DNA of 64,000 nt from Polycladomyces abyssicola (GTDB taxonomy: Bacteria > Bacillota > Bacilli > Thermoactinomycetales > JIR-001). Below, in pieces: positions 51,731 through 59,720 of this stretch. The position numbers were made by a program, and so were the translations under genes. The stretch is from contig NZ_AP024601.1 in the NCBI RefSeq assembly GCF_018326425.1, positions 732,001 to 796,000 on the forward strand, written 5' to 3'. The notes beneath the pieces are model-generated. The model ran no database searches, had not been told where the DNA came from, and saw only the letters and a list, made by a program, of their open reading frames with translations. Each line of letters opens with the position of its first letter. Position 1 is the stretch's first letter.

Positions 51731-51815
51731 TTTGGGACCAGGGGGTCGCAGGTTCAAATCCTGTCGCCCCGACCAGTACGGACGGGCTTTTCACAGCCCG
51801 TCTTTTTGATTTCTT
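51731..51815 (+). repeat. attR: second copy of the 85-bp tRNA-Pro repeat
   Basis: Identical to 40085-40169. It contains only the 3' half of the tRNA and so encodes no functional tRNA. Marks the right edge of the island. Confidence 0.9.
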
Positions 51816-51856
51816 ATCCCGATAAAGTGTTCTGGTCCTTTTAAGCACTTGGCCAT
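51816..51856 (-). pseudogene. second integrase 3'-end remnant
   Basis: Read on the minus strand, 41 bp match the last codons of the integrase at 40198 (GTGCTT...AAAAGGAC...AACACTTTATCG) with several changes and a 1-nt deletion. It shows that another int-bearing element once sat at this att site. Confidence 0.6.
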
Positions 51857-51865
51857 ACAAAAAAG

Positions 51866-51893
51866 GAAGGTGGTGTAGATTACCTGCCTTCCT
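51866..51893 (-). terminator. terminator of the peptide-binding protein gene
   Basis: On the minus strand GGAAGG...CCTTCC is followed by TTTTTTG. Confidence 0.65.
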
Positions 51894-51915
51894 GTCGAAA
51901 GTATGTCCTTAGTCG

Positions 51916-53547
51916 TTACTGTTTCGCTTTTCCTTTGATATATGCCCATTTCAGGGAGTATTCCGGACCAATCGGATGGCGCACCAGATTGTGGACATAC
52001 GTTTTTTGCACGAACGACTTCGACTCGTAGTACAACGGTGCGAGCGCGGCATCATTGATTAGCATTTTCTCCGCTTTGATCAAGTTCTCGTTCCGTTCTT
52101 GATAGTTGGTGGTCTTTTTGGACCGATCGATCAACCGATCGAAATCGGGGTTTTTCCAATCCCCGAAGTTGACCGCGCTGTCCGACTTCCAGACATCCAG
52201 GAACGTCATCGGATCGTTGTAATCCCCCACCCAACGACCGATCGACATTTCGAAATAACCCTTTTTTTCCAGGTTCAATTTTTGTTTGAACGGTTTCGGG
52301 TCGATTGCCACTTTCAAACCCAGATTGGTTTCTAACTGCTCCTGAATCGCCACGGCCACTTTTTTGCGGTCGTCATCATAGACCATGAGGGTGAGATTTG
52401 ACGGAGGAGCGGAAAGGCCCAGTTCCTTCAATCCTTTTTCAAAATATTGCTTGGCTAAGACCGGATCATAGTCCGGTTGTGCCGGTGCCTGGTCGCGGAA
52501 TGATTGGTTGTTGTAACCCATAATGGATGGCGGCACGACTCCGCCTGCAGGTTCTGATCCGTTTTTCAGTACGTCCTTCACAAGGTCGTCGCGATCGATC
52601 GCCAAGCTGATCGCCTTGCGGATATTTTTGTTGGCAAGGAACGCATCATCCGTGTTGAAAATGATGTAATAGGTGCTCCCGCGTGTCACGGGCAAGTACT
52701 CTTTGTTGTTTTTAAACACTTCCACCAGATTGTCGTCCAGCGGTGCCACATCCACTTGGCCTGATGTATATAAGCTCATCGCCTGCGTGGAGTCCGGGAC
52801 AATCTTGACGTTGACCTCGGTCAGATACACGTTGTTCTTATCCCAGTACTCGTCATTTTTCCGATACTGAAGACCCTGATCGTGCTCCCACCGCGACAGC
52901 ACAAAGGGGCCGTTATACACCATCTTGTCAGGGTCTTTGGCATATTGTTTCCCGTATTTCTTGATGATGTCCTCCCGTTGCGGAAAGTACGTAGCGAACG
53001 CTGTCAAGCTGAGGAAATACGGGATCGGCTCTTTCAACTTGACCTGCAGGGTGCTGTCATCGAGTGCCTTGACACCTACTTTGTTTGCACTGACTTTCCC
53101 CTGATTGTACTCCTCGGCATTTTTGATCGGGTACAAAATGTAGGCGTATTCCGATTTGGTCTTCGGATCAAGCGCCCGTTTCCACGCGTATTCAAAATCT
53201 TGTGCCTTCACCGGTTCCCCGTCAGACCATTTGGCATCCCGGATTTTGAATGTATAGGTTTTTTTGTCCGGGCTGATTTCGGGAAAATCCACCGCCATCG
53301 CGGGAACTGGTTTGTTGTCCTTATCCAGGCGCATCAATCCTTCCATCACATTGTTCAGTACCGTGATGGACGTTCCGTCGATCAAAGTGGCACTGTCCAA
53401 GTTGGGCGGTTCCGAATCCACAACGAGGTTCAACACTTGCGGTTCATTGGGGCCGCCTTGGGCTGTGTTGCCGGAGAGACTGCAAGCGGACAACAAGCAG
53501 CTGACCGTGAACAACACTGCTGCCAAGGCATATACCTTCCGTCTCAT
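51916..53547 (-). CDS. oligopeptide ABC transporter substrate-binding lipoprotein
   Basis: 543 aa SBP_bac_5 protein (OppA/DppE type). Lipobox LLSACSLSG near residue 20. Landmarks are LNLVVDSEPPNLDSATLIDG, KTYTFKIRDAKWSDGEPVKA, YAWKRALDPKTKSEYAYILY and KNIRKAISLAIDRDDLV. It captures oligopeptides outside the membrane for an Opp/Dpp permease, whose other genes are not adjacent. Opp systems import Phr-type signals, so it is a possible partner of the RNPP cassette. ATG53547 follows AAGGAGG. Confidence 0.93.
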   Translation of the reverse strand: MRRKVYALAAVLFTVSCLLSACSLSGNTAQGGPNEPQVLNLVVDSEPPNLDSATLIDGTSITVLNNVMEGLMRLDKDNKPVPAMAVDFPEISPDKKTYTFKIRDAKWSDGEPVKAQDFEYAWKRALDPKTKSEYAYILYPIKNAEEYNQGKVSANKVGVKALDDSTLQVKLKEPIPYFLSLTAFATYFPQREDIIKKYGKQYAKDPDKMVYNGPFVLSRWEHDQGLQYRKNDEYWDKNNVYLTEVNVKIVPDSTQAMSLYTSGQVDVAPLDDNLVEVFKNNKEYLPVTRGSTYYIIFNTDDAFLANKNIRKAISLAIDRDDLVKDVLKNGSEPAGGVVPPSIMGYNNQSFRDQAPAQPDYDPVLAKQYFEKGLKELGLSAPPSNLTLMVYDDDRKKVAVAIQEQLETNLGLKVAIDPKPFKQKLNLEKKGYFEMSIGRWVGDYNDPMTFLDVWKSDSAVNFGDWKNPDFDRLIDRSKKTTNYQERNENLIKAEKMLINDAALAPLYYESKSFVQKTYVHNLVRHPIGPEYSLKWAYIKGKAKQ

Positions 53548-54044
53548 CGGTAGACCTCCTTCACATCTCCTGGAACAAAGAGGGATAATGGCGGTTTTTA
53601 CAGATAATTTAAACAATAACTTCTGTCTGGATGGTTCAAACACGGCAAGAAACTCATTTATTATAATAAAAGAATTCAGCATATCAGAAAAGATACTAAA
53701 ATATGTTTTCTTTAATTTTCTATATTTTCATGGCTGATGAGAGCGTGCCTGATGCCCGTAAAACAGCCGCATTTCTCAAGAGGATCAGAATAATGCCCAT
53801 CAATATGCTCAATCTTCCAAACCAAGAGTGAGGATGAATGGAGAAGGCATGTAAAGAACAGCCCAATGCGATTCCGATAACACACGAAGACTGGCTCCTG
53901 ATGAAGGAACCAGTCTTCATTTGGATTGAGCAAGTTACCGATGTGCGCCATTGGGTTTCAACTGTACAGAAAGACTTGGGGTGATTCTCATAAGTATGTT
54001 TTTTTCGTCACGTACACAAACGGAGATATTGTATCCGTTATGCG
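53548..54044. other. intergenic region with a decayed small membrane ORF
   Basis: No sound gene. A minus frame near 53720-53875 reads CVIGIALGCSLHAFSIHPHS then WFGRLSILMGIILILLRN, resembling a two-TM small protein, but lacks a start with a binding site. A 9-bp perfect stem GAAGACTGG / CCAGTCTTC (53886-53919) is present. Confidence 0.3.
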
Positions 54045-54524
54045 TTATTGAAGCGGGTTGTCGTCCCGGATTTCAATCCGTCGGGGTGTTTTGGTTTGAT
54101 CTTTGGGAATACGGATGTAAAGGACACCGTTGCGGCTTTTTGCCGTAATTCCCTGGGGATCAGCGTTTTCCGGCAAGGTGAAGGAACGGTGGAAAGAGCC
54201 GTAGCTGCTCTCCATGACGTGAACATGCCCCTCTTTTTCCCGTTCGATTTTGCGTCGTTTTTCCCCTTTGATGACCAACGTGTTCCCACTAACCTCGATA
54301 TTCACATCCTTGATATCCATTCCCGGAAGCTCCGCTTCAACCATGTAGTGATCCTCATGCTCCTCAACATTGAAAGTGGGCATGAAAGTCCCGCACTCTG
54401 CGAGGAAACCGCCGCTTGTCAAGAAAGGCTGCCCGAAAAACCGTTGGAATGTACGATTTAACTCATCGCGAAAATGGGTGATCGGGTGTCTGTCAAAAGG
54501 ATCGAACCGTTGGGGCCAAGCCAT
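54045..54524 (-). CDS. Hsp20 small heat-shock protein
   Basis: 159 aa. An N-terminal arm rich in Phe (FRDELNRTFQRFFGQPF) precedes an alpha-crystallin domain (MPTFNVEEHEDHYMVEAELP, GMDIKDVNIEVSGNTLVIKG, GSFHRSFTLPENAD, AKSRNGVLYIRIPK). It is an ATP-independent holdase. ATG54524 follows AAAGGAGTGG. I see no CIRCE element upstream. Divergent from the coiled-coil / oxidoreductase pair. Confidence 0.93.
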   Translation of the reverse strand: MAWPQRFDPFDRHPITHFRDELNRTFQRFFGQPFLTSGGFLAECGTFMPTFNVEEHEDHYMVEAELPGMDIKDVNIEVSGNTLVIKGEKRRKIEREKEGHVHVMESSYGSFHRSFTLPENADPQGITAKSRNGVLYIRIPKDQTKTPRRIEIRDDNPLQ

Positions 54525-54695
54525 TGATACCACTCCTTTTTTCCCAATTGTAATCTTTTACACATTAGAGTCTGGCTTATCCCCAACCGTTTATTCACAG
54601 GTATATCGAACATTCTCCGCCCAACTGTGCTCCTCGTGAATGCGACTGATCCGATTGGGGGAAAGATAAGGAAAACATCTTGGAGTGATGATCCA

Positions 54696-54989
54696 ATGGA
54701 GAACGTGCAGAATCTCAAACACACACTTTCCTATATTCAATCCGAGCTGAATCGGATCGAGACAATGGCCGGGACATTGTCGTCCATTGAACGGGATCAC
54801 TTCAACAAATTGACGAAGTTTGATCATCGGGAATTGGGGGACATCGCGGTGGAAGAACAGCATGCTGCCCGTCAACTCGGAACGATCAAGCATATGTGTT
54901 TATCTATGGCCCAACAGATCGAGGACATCCGGAATACGATCGAGGGTGGCGGATCAGGGGAGCGGACTCACCATGATGAGGTTCATTGA
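54696..54989 (+). CDS. hypothetical coiled-coil protein, 97 aa
   Basis: All-helical, acidic protein without known motifs: VQNLKHTLSYIQSELNRIE, SSIERDHFNKLTKFDHREL, EEQHAARQLGTIKHMCLSMA. Heptad-like hydrophobics suggest a short coiled coil. TTGGAGTGAT precedes the ATG. It overlaps the following FMN oxidoreductase gene by 17 bp, so the two are probably made in fixed ratio and may interact. No function can be assigned. Confidence 0.65.
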   Translation: MENVQNLKHTLSYIQSELNRIETMAGTLSSIERDHFNKLTKFDHRELGDIAVEEQHAARQLGTIKHMCLSMAQQIEDIRNTIEGGGSGERTHHDEVH

Positions 54990-56397
54990 GAATCTGATAC
55001 GATCGGCCATCAATGATACGGTGGACAAAGCGATCACGAGAGCTATTCGCGACCAATACACGGAAAACCTGTTTGAAATGGTGCCCACTACCAATAAGGT
55101 CGGTGTGACCAATCTGATGGAGATCGCCATGCGGGCGAATCAGGGAACCCCCCTCTCACGGCCGCTGGGAAGTCCGATTCACATGTCTCCATGGGAAAAG
55201 GTTCTGTTCAATCCGTGTCACCTGTTTCGCTTCCCCACTCCGGAAAATGTGGGGATCGACACATCGATCACCATCGGACATCGTGCTAGGAAACCGTTGA
55301 CGATTTCCATTCCCATCATGATTGCGGCCATGTCTTTCGGCGGTGCATTGAGCAAGCGCACCAAAATCGCGTTGGCAAAAGCGGCGACCGCTGTCGGGAC
55401 GGCAACCAATTCCGGCGAGGCGGGGCTGTTGGAAGAGGAAAGGGACGCGGCACAACTATTTATCGGGCAGTACAATCGGGGCGGTTGGATGAATGACCCG
55501 GGCAAATACCGGCGTTTGGATGCGATTGAAATTCAGTTGGGTCAAGGGGCCCAAGGTTCTGCTCCACAACGAACGGCAGCCAAAAATATCGGTAAGGACT
55601 TCCGGGAGGTCTTCGGTTTAAAAAAAGGAGAAGACGCTTGGATTCATTCACGTCTTCCCGGAGTTCAAACCAAAGATGATTTTATTCGGTTGGTTCGGCA
55701 GCTTCGTGATGAAACCGGCGTACCTATCGGATTAAAAATCGCGGCAACACACCATCTGGAAAAGGAATTGGAAATTGCAGTGGAAGCCGAGGTGGATTTT
55801 GTAACGCTGGATGGCGCCGAAGGTGGTACACACGGTGGCTCTCCCACTCTCCAGGATGACGTTGGATTGCCCACTTTATTTGCCATCTCCAGGGCAGCGG
55901 AGTTTTTCACCAAAAAAGGTGTCATAGGTGACATCAACCTGATTGTTACAGGTGGACTGGTTACACCGGGCCAAATGCTCAAAGCGCTCGCCTTGGGTGC
56001 GGATGCCGTGTATATTGGTACGGCAGCGCTGATGGCGATGGTGGGGGATCAAATGGTCAAAACCATGCCATTTGAGCCGCCCACCAGTCTGCTCGTCTAC
56101 ACCGGAAAAATGACGGAGCGCTTGGACATCGATCAGTCGGTCATGAATTTGGTTCGGTATCTGAACGCTTGTGTCCATGAAATGGAGCAAGTGGCGATGA
56201 CACTGGGCAAAACGGCATTGGCGGACATCACGAAGTCCGATCTTTGCACACTGGATCCTTTCTTGGCAAAAGCCACCGGCATCCCGTTGGGAACCGTCTC
56301 ACCCGAACATCAGGATCGTTTTTTTGAGGAGGTAACACCGTGGTTTCAACCTGAACCAAATCCGGTACAGGAAAGTGAAGATCTACGTCTGCACTGA
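54973..56397 (+). CDS. FMN-binding glutamate-synthase-like oxidoreductase
   Basis: 474 aa, equal to the FMN/3Fe-4S central domain of glutamate synthase large subunit without the glutaminase part. IMIAAMSFGGALSKRTKIAL, ATNSGEAGLLEEERDAAQ, AIEIQLGQGAQGSAPQR, VTLDGAEGGTHGGSPT and INLIVTGGLVTPGQMLKALA map to FMN- and substrate-binding loops. Such stand-alone GltB-like proteins (archaeal/YerD type) have unclear reactions; ammonia-dependent glutamate synthesis is one suggestion. ATG54973 (or 54976) follows AGGGGAGCGG. Confidence 0.88.
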   Translation: MMRFIENLIRSAINDTVDKAITRAIRDQYTENLFEMVPTTNKVGVTNLMEIAMRANQGTPLSRPLGSPIHMSPWEKVLFNPCHLFRFPTPENVGIDTSITIGHRARKPLTISIPIMIAAMSFGGALSKRTKIALAKAATAVGTATNSGEAGLLEEERDAAQLFIGQYNRGGWMNDPGKYRRLDAIEIQLGQGAQGSAPQRTAAKNIGKDFREVFGLKKGEDAWIHSRLPGVQTKDDFIRLVRQLRDETGVPIGLKIAATHHLEKELEIAVEAEVDFVTLDGAEGGTHGGSPTLQDDVGLPTLFAISRAAEFFTKKGVIGDINLIVTGGLVTPGQMLKALALGADAVYIGTAALMAMVGDQMVKTMPFEPPTSLLVYTGKMTERLDIDQSVMNLVRYLNACVHEMEQVAMTLGKTALADITKSDLCTLDPFLAKATGIPLGTVSPEHQDRFFEEVTPWFQPEPNPVQESEDLRLH

Positions 56398-56489
56398 GGA
56401 CAAAAACGTGTCCGATGGGCTGGAGTATGGTTTCTTGCGTTTTGAATCCTGCTGAAAAGCTGGATATCGGGGATTGTAACTCAGCGGCT

Positions 56490-56548
56490 AAGACCCAAAA
56501 TGAGCAGAGTGTCTGCATGGTCAGTCTCTGTTTATTTTGGGTCTTTCC
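56490..56548 (+). terminator. long hairpin after the oxidoreductase gene
   Basis: AAGACCCAAAAT / ATTTTGGGTCTT outer stem with an inner CAGAG/CTCTG stem, followed by TCCGCG. Stable but without a strong U-run. Confidence 0.5.
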
Positions 56549-56600
56549 GCGTTTCTGGGGATTACCGAACCCGCGATGGATGGAGTAAACTAAAAATTGC

Positions 56601-56644
56601 GGAAATCAGCAATTTGATGTGGGAGTCGGAAATCGGCAATTTGA
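56601..56644 (+). repeat. pair of 17-bp direct repeats upstream of the sugar kinase
   Basis: GGAAATCAGCAATTTGA (56601-56617) and GGAAATCGGCAATTTGA (56628-56644), one mismatch, 27-bp period, ending about 50 bp before the ATG. Could be tandem regulator-binding sites. Confidence 0.5.
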
Positions 56645-56695
56645 CCTTGCACACCCAACTCATTTTGGAAAAACAGTGAGTACGGAGGAGAAGCC

Positions 56696-57646
56696 ATGCA
56701 AACAGGAATCGTTGCTTTGGGAGAGGCGCTGATCGACCTGATTCCGCTTGACGCGACCAATATGACATACCGAAAAAGTCCGGGAGGCGCACCGGCCAAC
56801 GTAGCAGTCGGTGTTGCCCGGCTGGGAGGGCGTTCGTCCTTTGTTGGCAAGGTGGGGAATGATGTGCTGGGGGCGTTTCTTAAGCAGACATTGAATGATT
56901 ACGGGGTGGATACCCGTCAGATGATCTTGACGGATGAGGCGCGAACGGGTTTGGTCTTCGTCGAACTGAACGCTGACGGAGAGCGGGATTTTACTTTTTT
57001 CGTGAAACCGAGCGCTGACTTTTTCTTGTATGAGCGCGAAATTGACGAGTATTTCATCGGGATGCACAAAATCCTGCATTTCGGATCGATCTCCTTGATT
57101 CGCGAACCGGCGAAAAGCGCGACAGTCAAAGCGGTTCACAATGCCAAAAAACATGGTCTGATCGTATCGTACGATCCCAATCTGCGTTTGGGATTGTGGG
57201 AAACACCTGCACAGGCACGAAACACCATCATCGAGATGCTGCCACAGGTGGACGTGTTAAAGGTGTCGGAGGAAGAGTTGGTGTTTCTGACCGGACAACA
57301 GTCAATCGAAGCCGGTGTGGATGCACTGAAAGTTTACGAGATTCCCCTCGTTTTCGTCACGCGTGGCGCGGAGGGAAGCGTCGCATTTTGTCGCAACGGC
57401 AAGGTTGCCGTACCGGCCATGAAGGTGGAAGCTGTTGATACAACCGGGGCAGGGGATGCCTACGTTTCCGGGATTCTGTTTTCTCTCGACCGATATGAGG
57501 GGAGTTTGGAGGAAGTAACAGTGTCCGAACTGGAGCGTTGGGTCCGTTTTGCCAGCATGTCGGGCGGATTGGCGGCATCGACACAGGGGGCGATGACGGC
57601 CTTGCCGACGCTGGAGCAGGTACAGAACATCTTGGGGGAAGGATGA
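56696..57646 (+). CDS. PfkB-family sugar kinase (fructokinase-like)
   Basis: 316 aa ribokinase-fold kinase. N-terminal VALGEALIDLIPLD and GGAPANVAVGVARLGG; C-terminal VEAVDTTGAGDAYVSGILFS contains the anion hole and the catalytic Asp. SYDPNLRLGLW is typical of fructokinases (ScrK type), suggesting fructose phosphorylation. GGAGGAGAAG precedes the ATG. Single gene followed by a GC-rich terminator at 57714-57733. Confidence 0.9.
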   Translation: MQTGIVALGEALIDLIPLDATNMTYRKSPGGAPANVAVGVARLGGRSSFVGKVGNDVLGAFLKQTLNDYGVDTRQMILTDEARTGLVFVELNADGERDFTFFVKPSADFFLYEREIDEYFIGMHKILHFGSISLIREPAKSATVKAVHNAKKHGLIVSYDPNLRLGLWETPAQARNTIIEMLPQVDVLKVSEEELVFLTGQQSIEAGVDALKVYEIPLVFVTRGAEGSVAFCRNGKVAVPAMKVEAVDTTGAGDAYVSGILFSLDRYEGSLEEVTVSELERWVRFASMSGGLAASTQGAMTALPTLEQVQNILGEG

Positions 57647-57713
57647 TCCGCTGGTACGCAGATGCGTCCACGTCGCGTGATACATGATCGGGAAGGATAA
57701 AATATATTAAGAT

Positions 57714-57733
57714 AAGGGGCGACATCGCCCCTT
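57714..57733 (+). terminator. terminator after the PfkB gene
   Basis: AAGGGGC GACATC GCCCCTT followed by GTTTTGTTT. It also lies ahead of the convergent HAD gene end. Confidence 0.75.
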
Positions 57734-57749
57734 GTTTTGTTTATTCTTA

Positions 57750-58583
57750 TCAAGTCGTTTGTGTACGTATGGCCATATCATTTAACAGATAATGGTGAAT
57801 CAGATAGGCCACGCCCCCTTCGTCATTGCTGGGGACCACGATATCCGTCGTTTGCATGACATGGGGATGGGCATTTGCAACAGCTGCCGACAAACCGGCC
57901 ATTCTCAACATCGAGAGATCATTGAGATGATCGCCGATCGTCGCAATTTGACGGCTTGGGATTCCCCGCTCCTTGGCGATGCGGGCCAAGGCCGCCCCTT
58001 TGGAAATATTGGGTGGCAGAATCTCGAAGTAATGATCGGAGGATTGGACAAACTCCAGATCATGGTTGACCGTTTTCGACCAGGCGTGGAGTTGTTTCAT
58101 TTCCTCATGATCGGCAACGACGACAAACTTGATCCACGGTACCTCCGTCAACAAGTCGAAACTCTCGATGATCTCCAGTTGGAAATCCTCGCTGTCCATC
58201 CCCGCTTGGGCCAATGGACCGATCTGGGTGGCGTAGACGGCGTCAGAGGTATAGACGAAAATGTCGATGTTCAAGCACAATCCCGTCAGTTTCTTTAAAA
58301 CGTCAACCGCCACATCCCGTTGCAAAACGGCAATCGGAGTCAACCGATCAGAAGATGGGTCATACAGCACAGCGCCGTTACAAAGAATAACGGGCAGATC
58401 CGGCTTTAAAAGATCGATAAATCGTTTTGCTTCGGCATAGCTGCGTCCGGTGGCTAACGTGAACTGTCCGCCCGATTGTCGATACAGGGAGATGGCACGG
58501 CGGTTGACATCCGCAATTTCTTTCGCGCTGTTGGCGATTGTACCGTCGATGTCCGATACCAAAAGTCGATAAGCCAGCGTCAA
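57750..58583 (-). CDS. Cof-type HAD-superfamily phosphatase
   Basis: 277 aa. Motif I LLVSDIDGTIANS with the nucleophile Asp, motif II TLATGRSYAEAKRFI, motif III ISKGAALARIAKERGI with Lys, and motif IV IATIGDHLNDLSMLRMAG. The Cof/IIB cap makes it a sugar-phosphate or FMN/PLP phosphatase; substrate unknown. TTG58583 is preferred since AAGGAG lies 8 nt upstream and this places the DxD motif at the usual position; in-frame ATGs occur at 58592 and 58589. Convergent with the PfkB gene. Confidence 0.88.
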   Translation of the reverse strand: MTLAYRLLVSDIDGTIANSAKEIADVNRRAISLYRQSGGQFTLATGRSYAEAKRFIDLLKPDLPVILCNGAVLYDPSSDRLTPIAVLQRDVAVDVLKKLTGLCLNIDIFVYTSDAVYATQIGPLAQAGMDSEDFQLEIIESFDLLTEVPWIKFVVVADHEEMKQLHAWSKTVNHDLEFVQSSDHYFEILPPNISKGAALARIAKERGIPSRQIATIGDHLNDLSMLRMAGLSAAVANAHPHVMQTTDIVVPSNDEGGVAYLIHHYLLNDMAIRTQTT

Positions 58584-58947
58584 ACGCATCATCTCCTTAT
58601 GGAGGCTACGATAACACAACTGCGTTAAGCGCATGTGGGGGCTTTATGAATCATGGGTAATGATTTCATCGATGATTTGACAGTATATTAGTCTATCATA
58701 TCATATATTCATGAGGGATGGGATAATCTGGGGCCTGTCTGGTCATTTGGTTAGGCGGCAACGTTTTCCCGGATGGAGGGAGCCGGGAAAACGTTGCGGG
58801 CGATAACGATCAGATATGCTTTCGTTTTCGATATAATGGTAAGGCGAGGTTGCACAGAGATCGTATATCGGTAATAGGCCAACGTTAGACAGGAAGCGGG
58901 ACATCACCAGATATACCCTGGGTAGTCCGTCTTGAACCTCATGCTGC
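58584..58947. other. intergenic region with repeat family B copy
   Basis: No gene. 58731-58797 holds a family B repeat ending in a perfect 15-bp stem (GCAACGTTTTCCCGG / CCGGGAAAACGTTGC). The rest is AT-rich. Confidence 0.5.
58731..58797 (+). repeat. dispersed repeat family B, copy with 15-bp perfect hairpin
   Basis: GTCTGGTCATTT...GGCAACGTTTTCCCGG aligns with the minus-strand reading of 29937-29899. The right part forms a 15-bp inverted repeat around a 10-nt loop. Confidence 0.6.
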
Positions 58948-59610
58948 TCACCGGATAACGGTTGTTTCTCGGATATCTCCCCCGTTTAGCTGGACAAACC
59001 AATGACTAACCTGTTTCGTGATGGTCAGGAGCCCATCGTCATCCATCTCATGGGCATAGATGATTTGCAAACAATCTCTTGTTTGCTCCGTCACACCGGT
59101 GCGGGTAGAGTCCACATATGGACTGCCGAACGCACCTTGCGCATCCCTGAGCAGGATTTTGCCGTCCATTCGGATTTCCCGACCGTTTAATCCTTGGTAC
59201 GCATCTTTCTCACCGCCGATGTCACAGACAATGTCACCGTCGATGGCGGACAGGTCATAGATGCCGAAGGGAAGGCAATATTTCAGGGAAAAGAAGTTGT
59301 TGGCATCCACCGCACTATTGACGGGGGAGAGGTTTTCCCCTTTCAACACCCGGCGAAGCAGGGCTTCGGCAGACGGCCGATACCGGGACGGGGAGGCACC
59401 GGCCCGTCGAAAGGCTTCCCGCATTGCCTGAATGGCGGGAATTTGTCCGATTGTGTCGGTATTGTGCTCCATGCGAAGATGTTCCTGAAACAATTGAAAA
59501 CGGCCGCGAAACGGTCCGGTTGAAGGGGCGACAGTGATCCCCTGGTAAACGATGGCACCCAGTCGGAACCGGGGCAGCATCGATTGGATTTGCGCGCTCA
59601 ATGTGATCAT
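58948..59610 (-). CDS. B3/4 (PheT-like) domain protein
   Basis: 220 aa stand-alone B3/B4 domain as found in the phenylalanyl-tRNA synthetase beta chain. FRRAGASPSRYRPSAEALLR and NSAVDANNFFSLKYCLPFGI with YDLSAIDGDI are the family core. Such free-standing proteins may edit or bind mischarged tRNAs or amino acids; this is not established. TTCGGAGGCG precedes the ATG. Divergent from the ABC-class ATPase gene. Confidence 0.88.
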   Translation of the reverse strand: MITLSAQIQSMLPRFRLGAIVYQGITVAPSTGPFRGRFQLFQEHLRMEHNTDTIGQIPAIQAMREAFRRAGASPSRYRPSAEALLRRVLKGENLSPVNSAVDANNFFSLKYCLPFGIYDLSAIDGDIVCDIGGEKDAYQGLNGREIRMDGKILLRDAQGAFGSPYVDSTRTGVTEQTRDCLQIIYAHEMDDDGLLTITKQVSHWFVQLNGGDIRETTVIR

Positions 59611-59720
59611 GTGATTCGCCTCCGAAGAGTTGCGATTTTCTTCAGGTGCGGGTTGGTTTTAAGTATAGCACTTGAAAGGCAATACCAAAAGTGTGATGAA
59701 ATCAACGCAGGAGGGATTCC

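Noticed and set aside
51731-51779. Second tRNA-Pro
   Set aside because: Only the 3' half is present; there is no acceptor 5' strand or D-arm. It is an attachment-site copy.
51429-51809. 126-aa plus-strand ORF near the island's right end
   Set aside because: It runs through the arm-type repeats and the att copy, including tRNA sequence, so it cannot be a natural gene.
53720-53920. 66-aa minus-strand membrane ORF
   Set aside because: Its ATG lies in a hairpin and lacks a binding site. Kept only as a possible remnant in the intergenic note.
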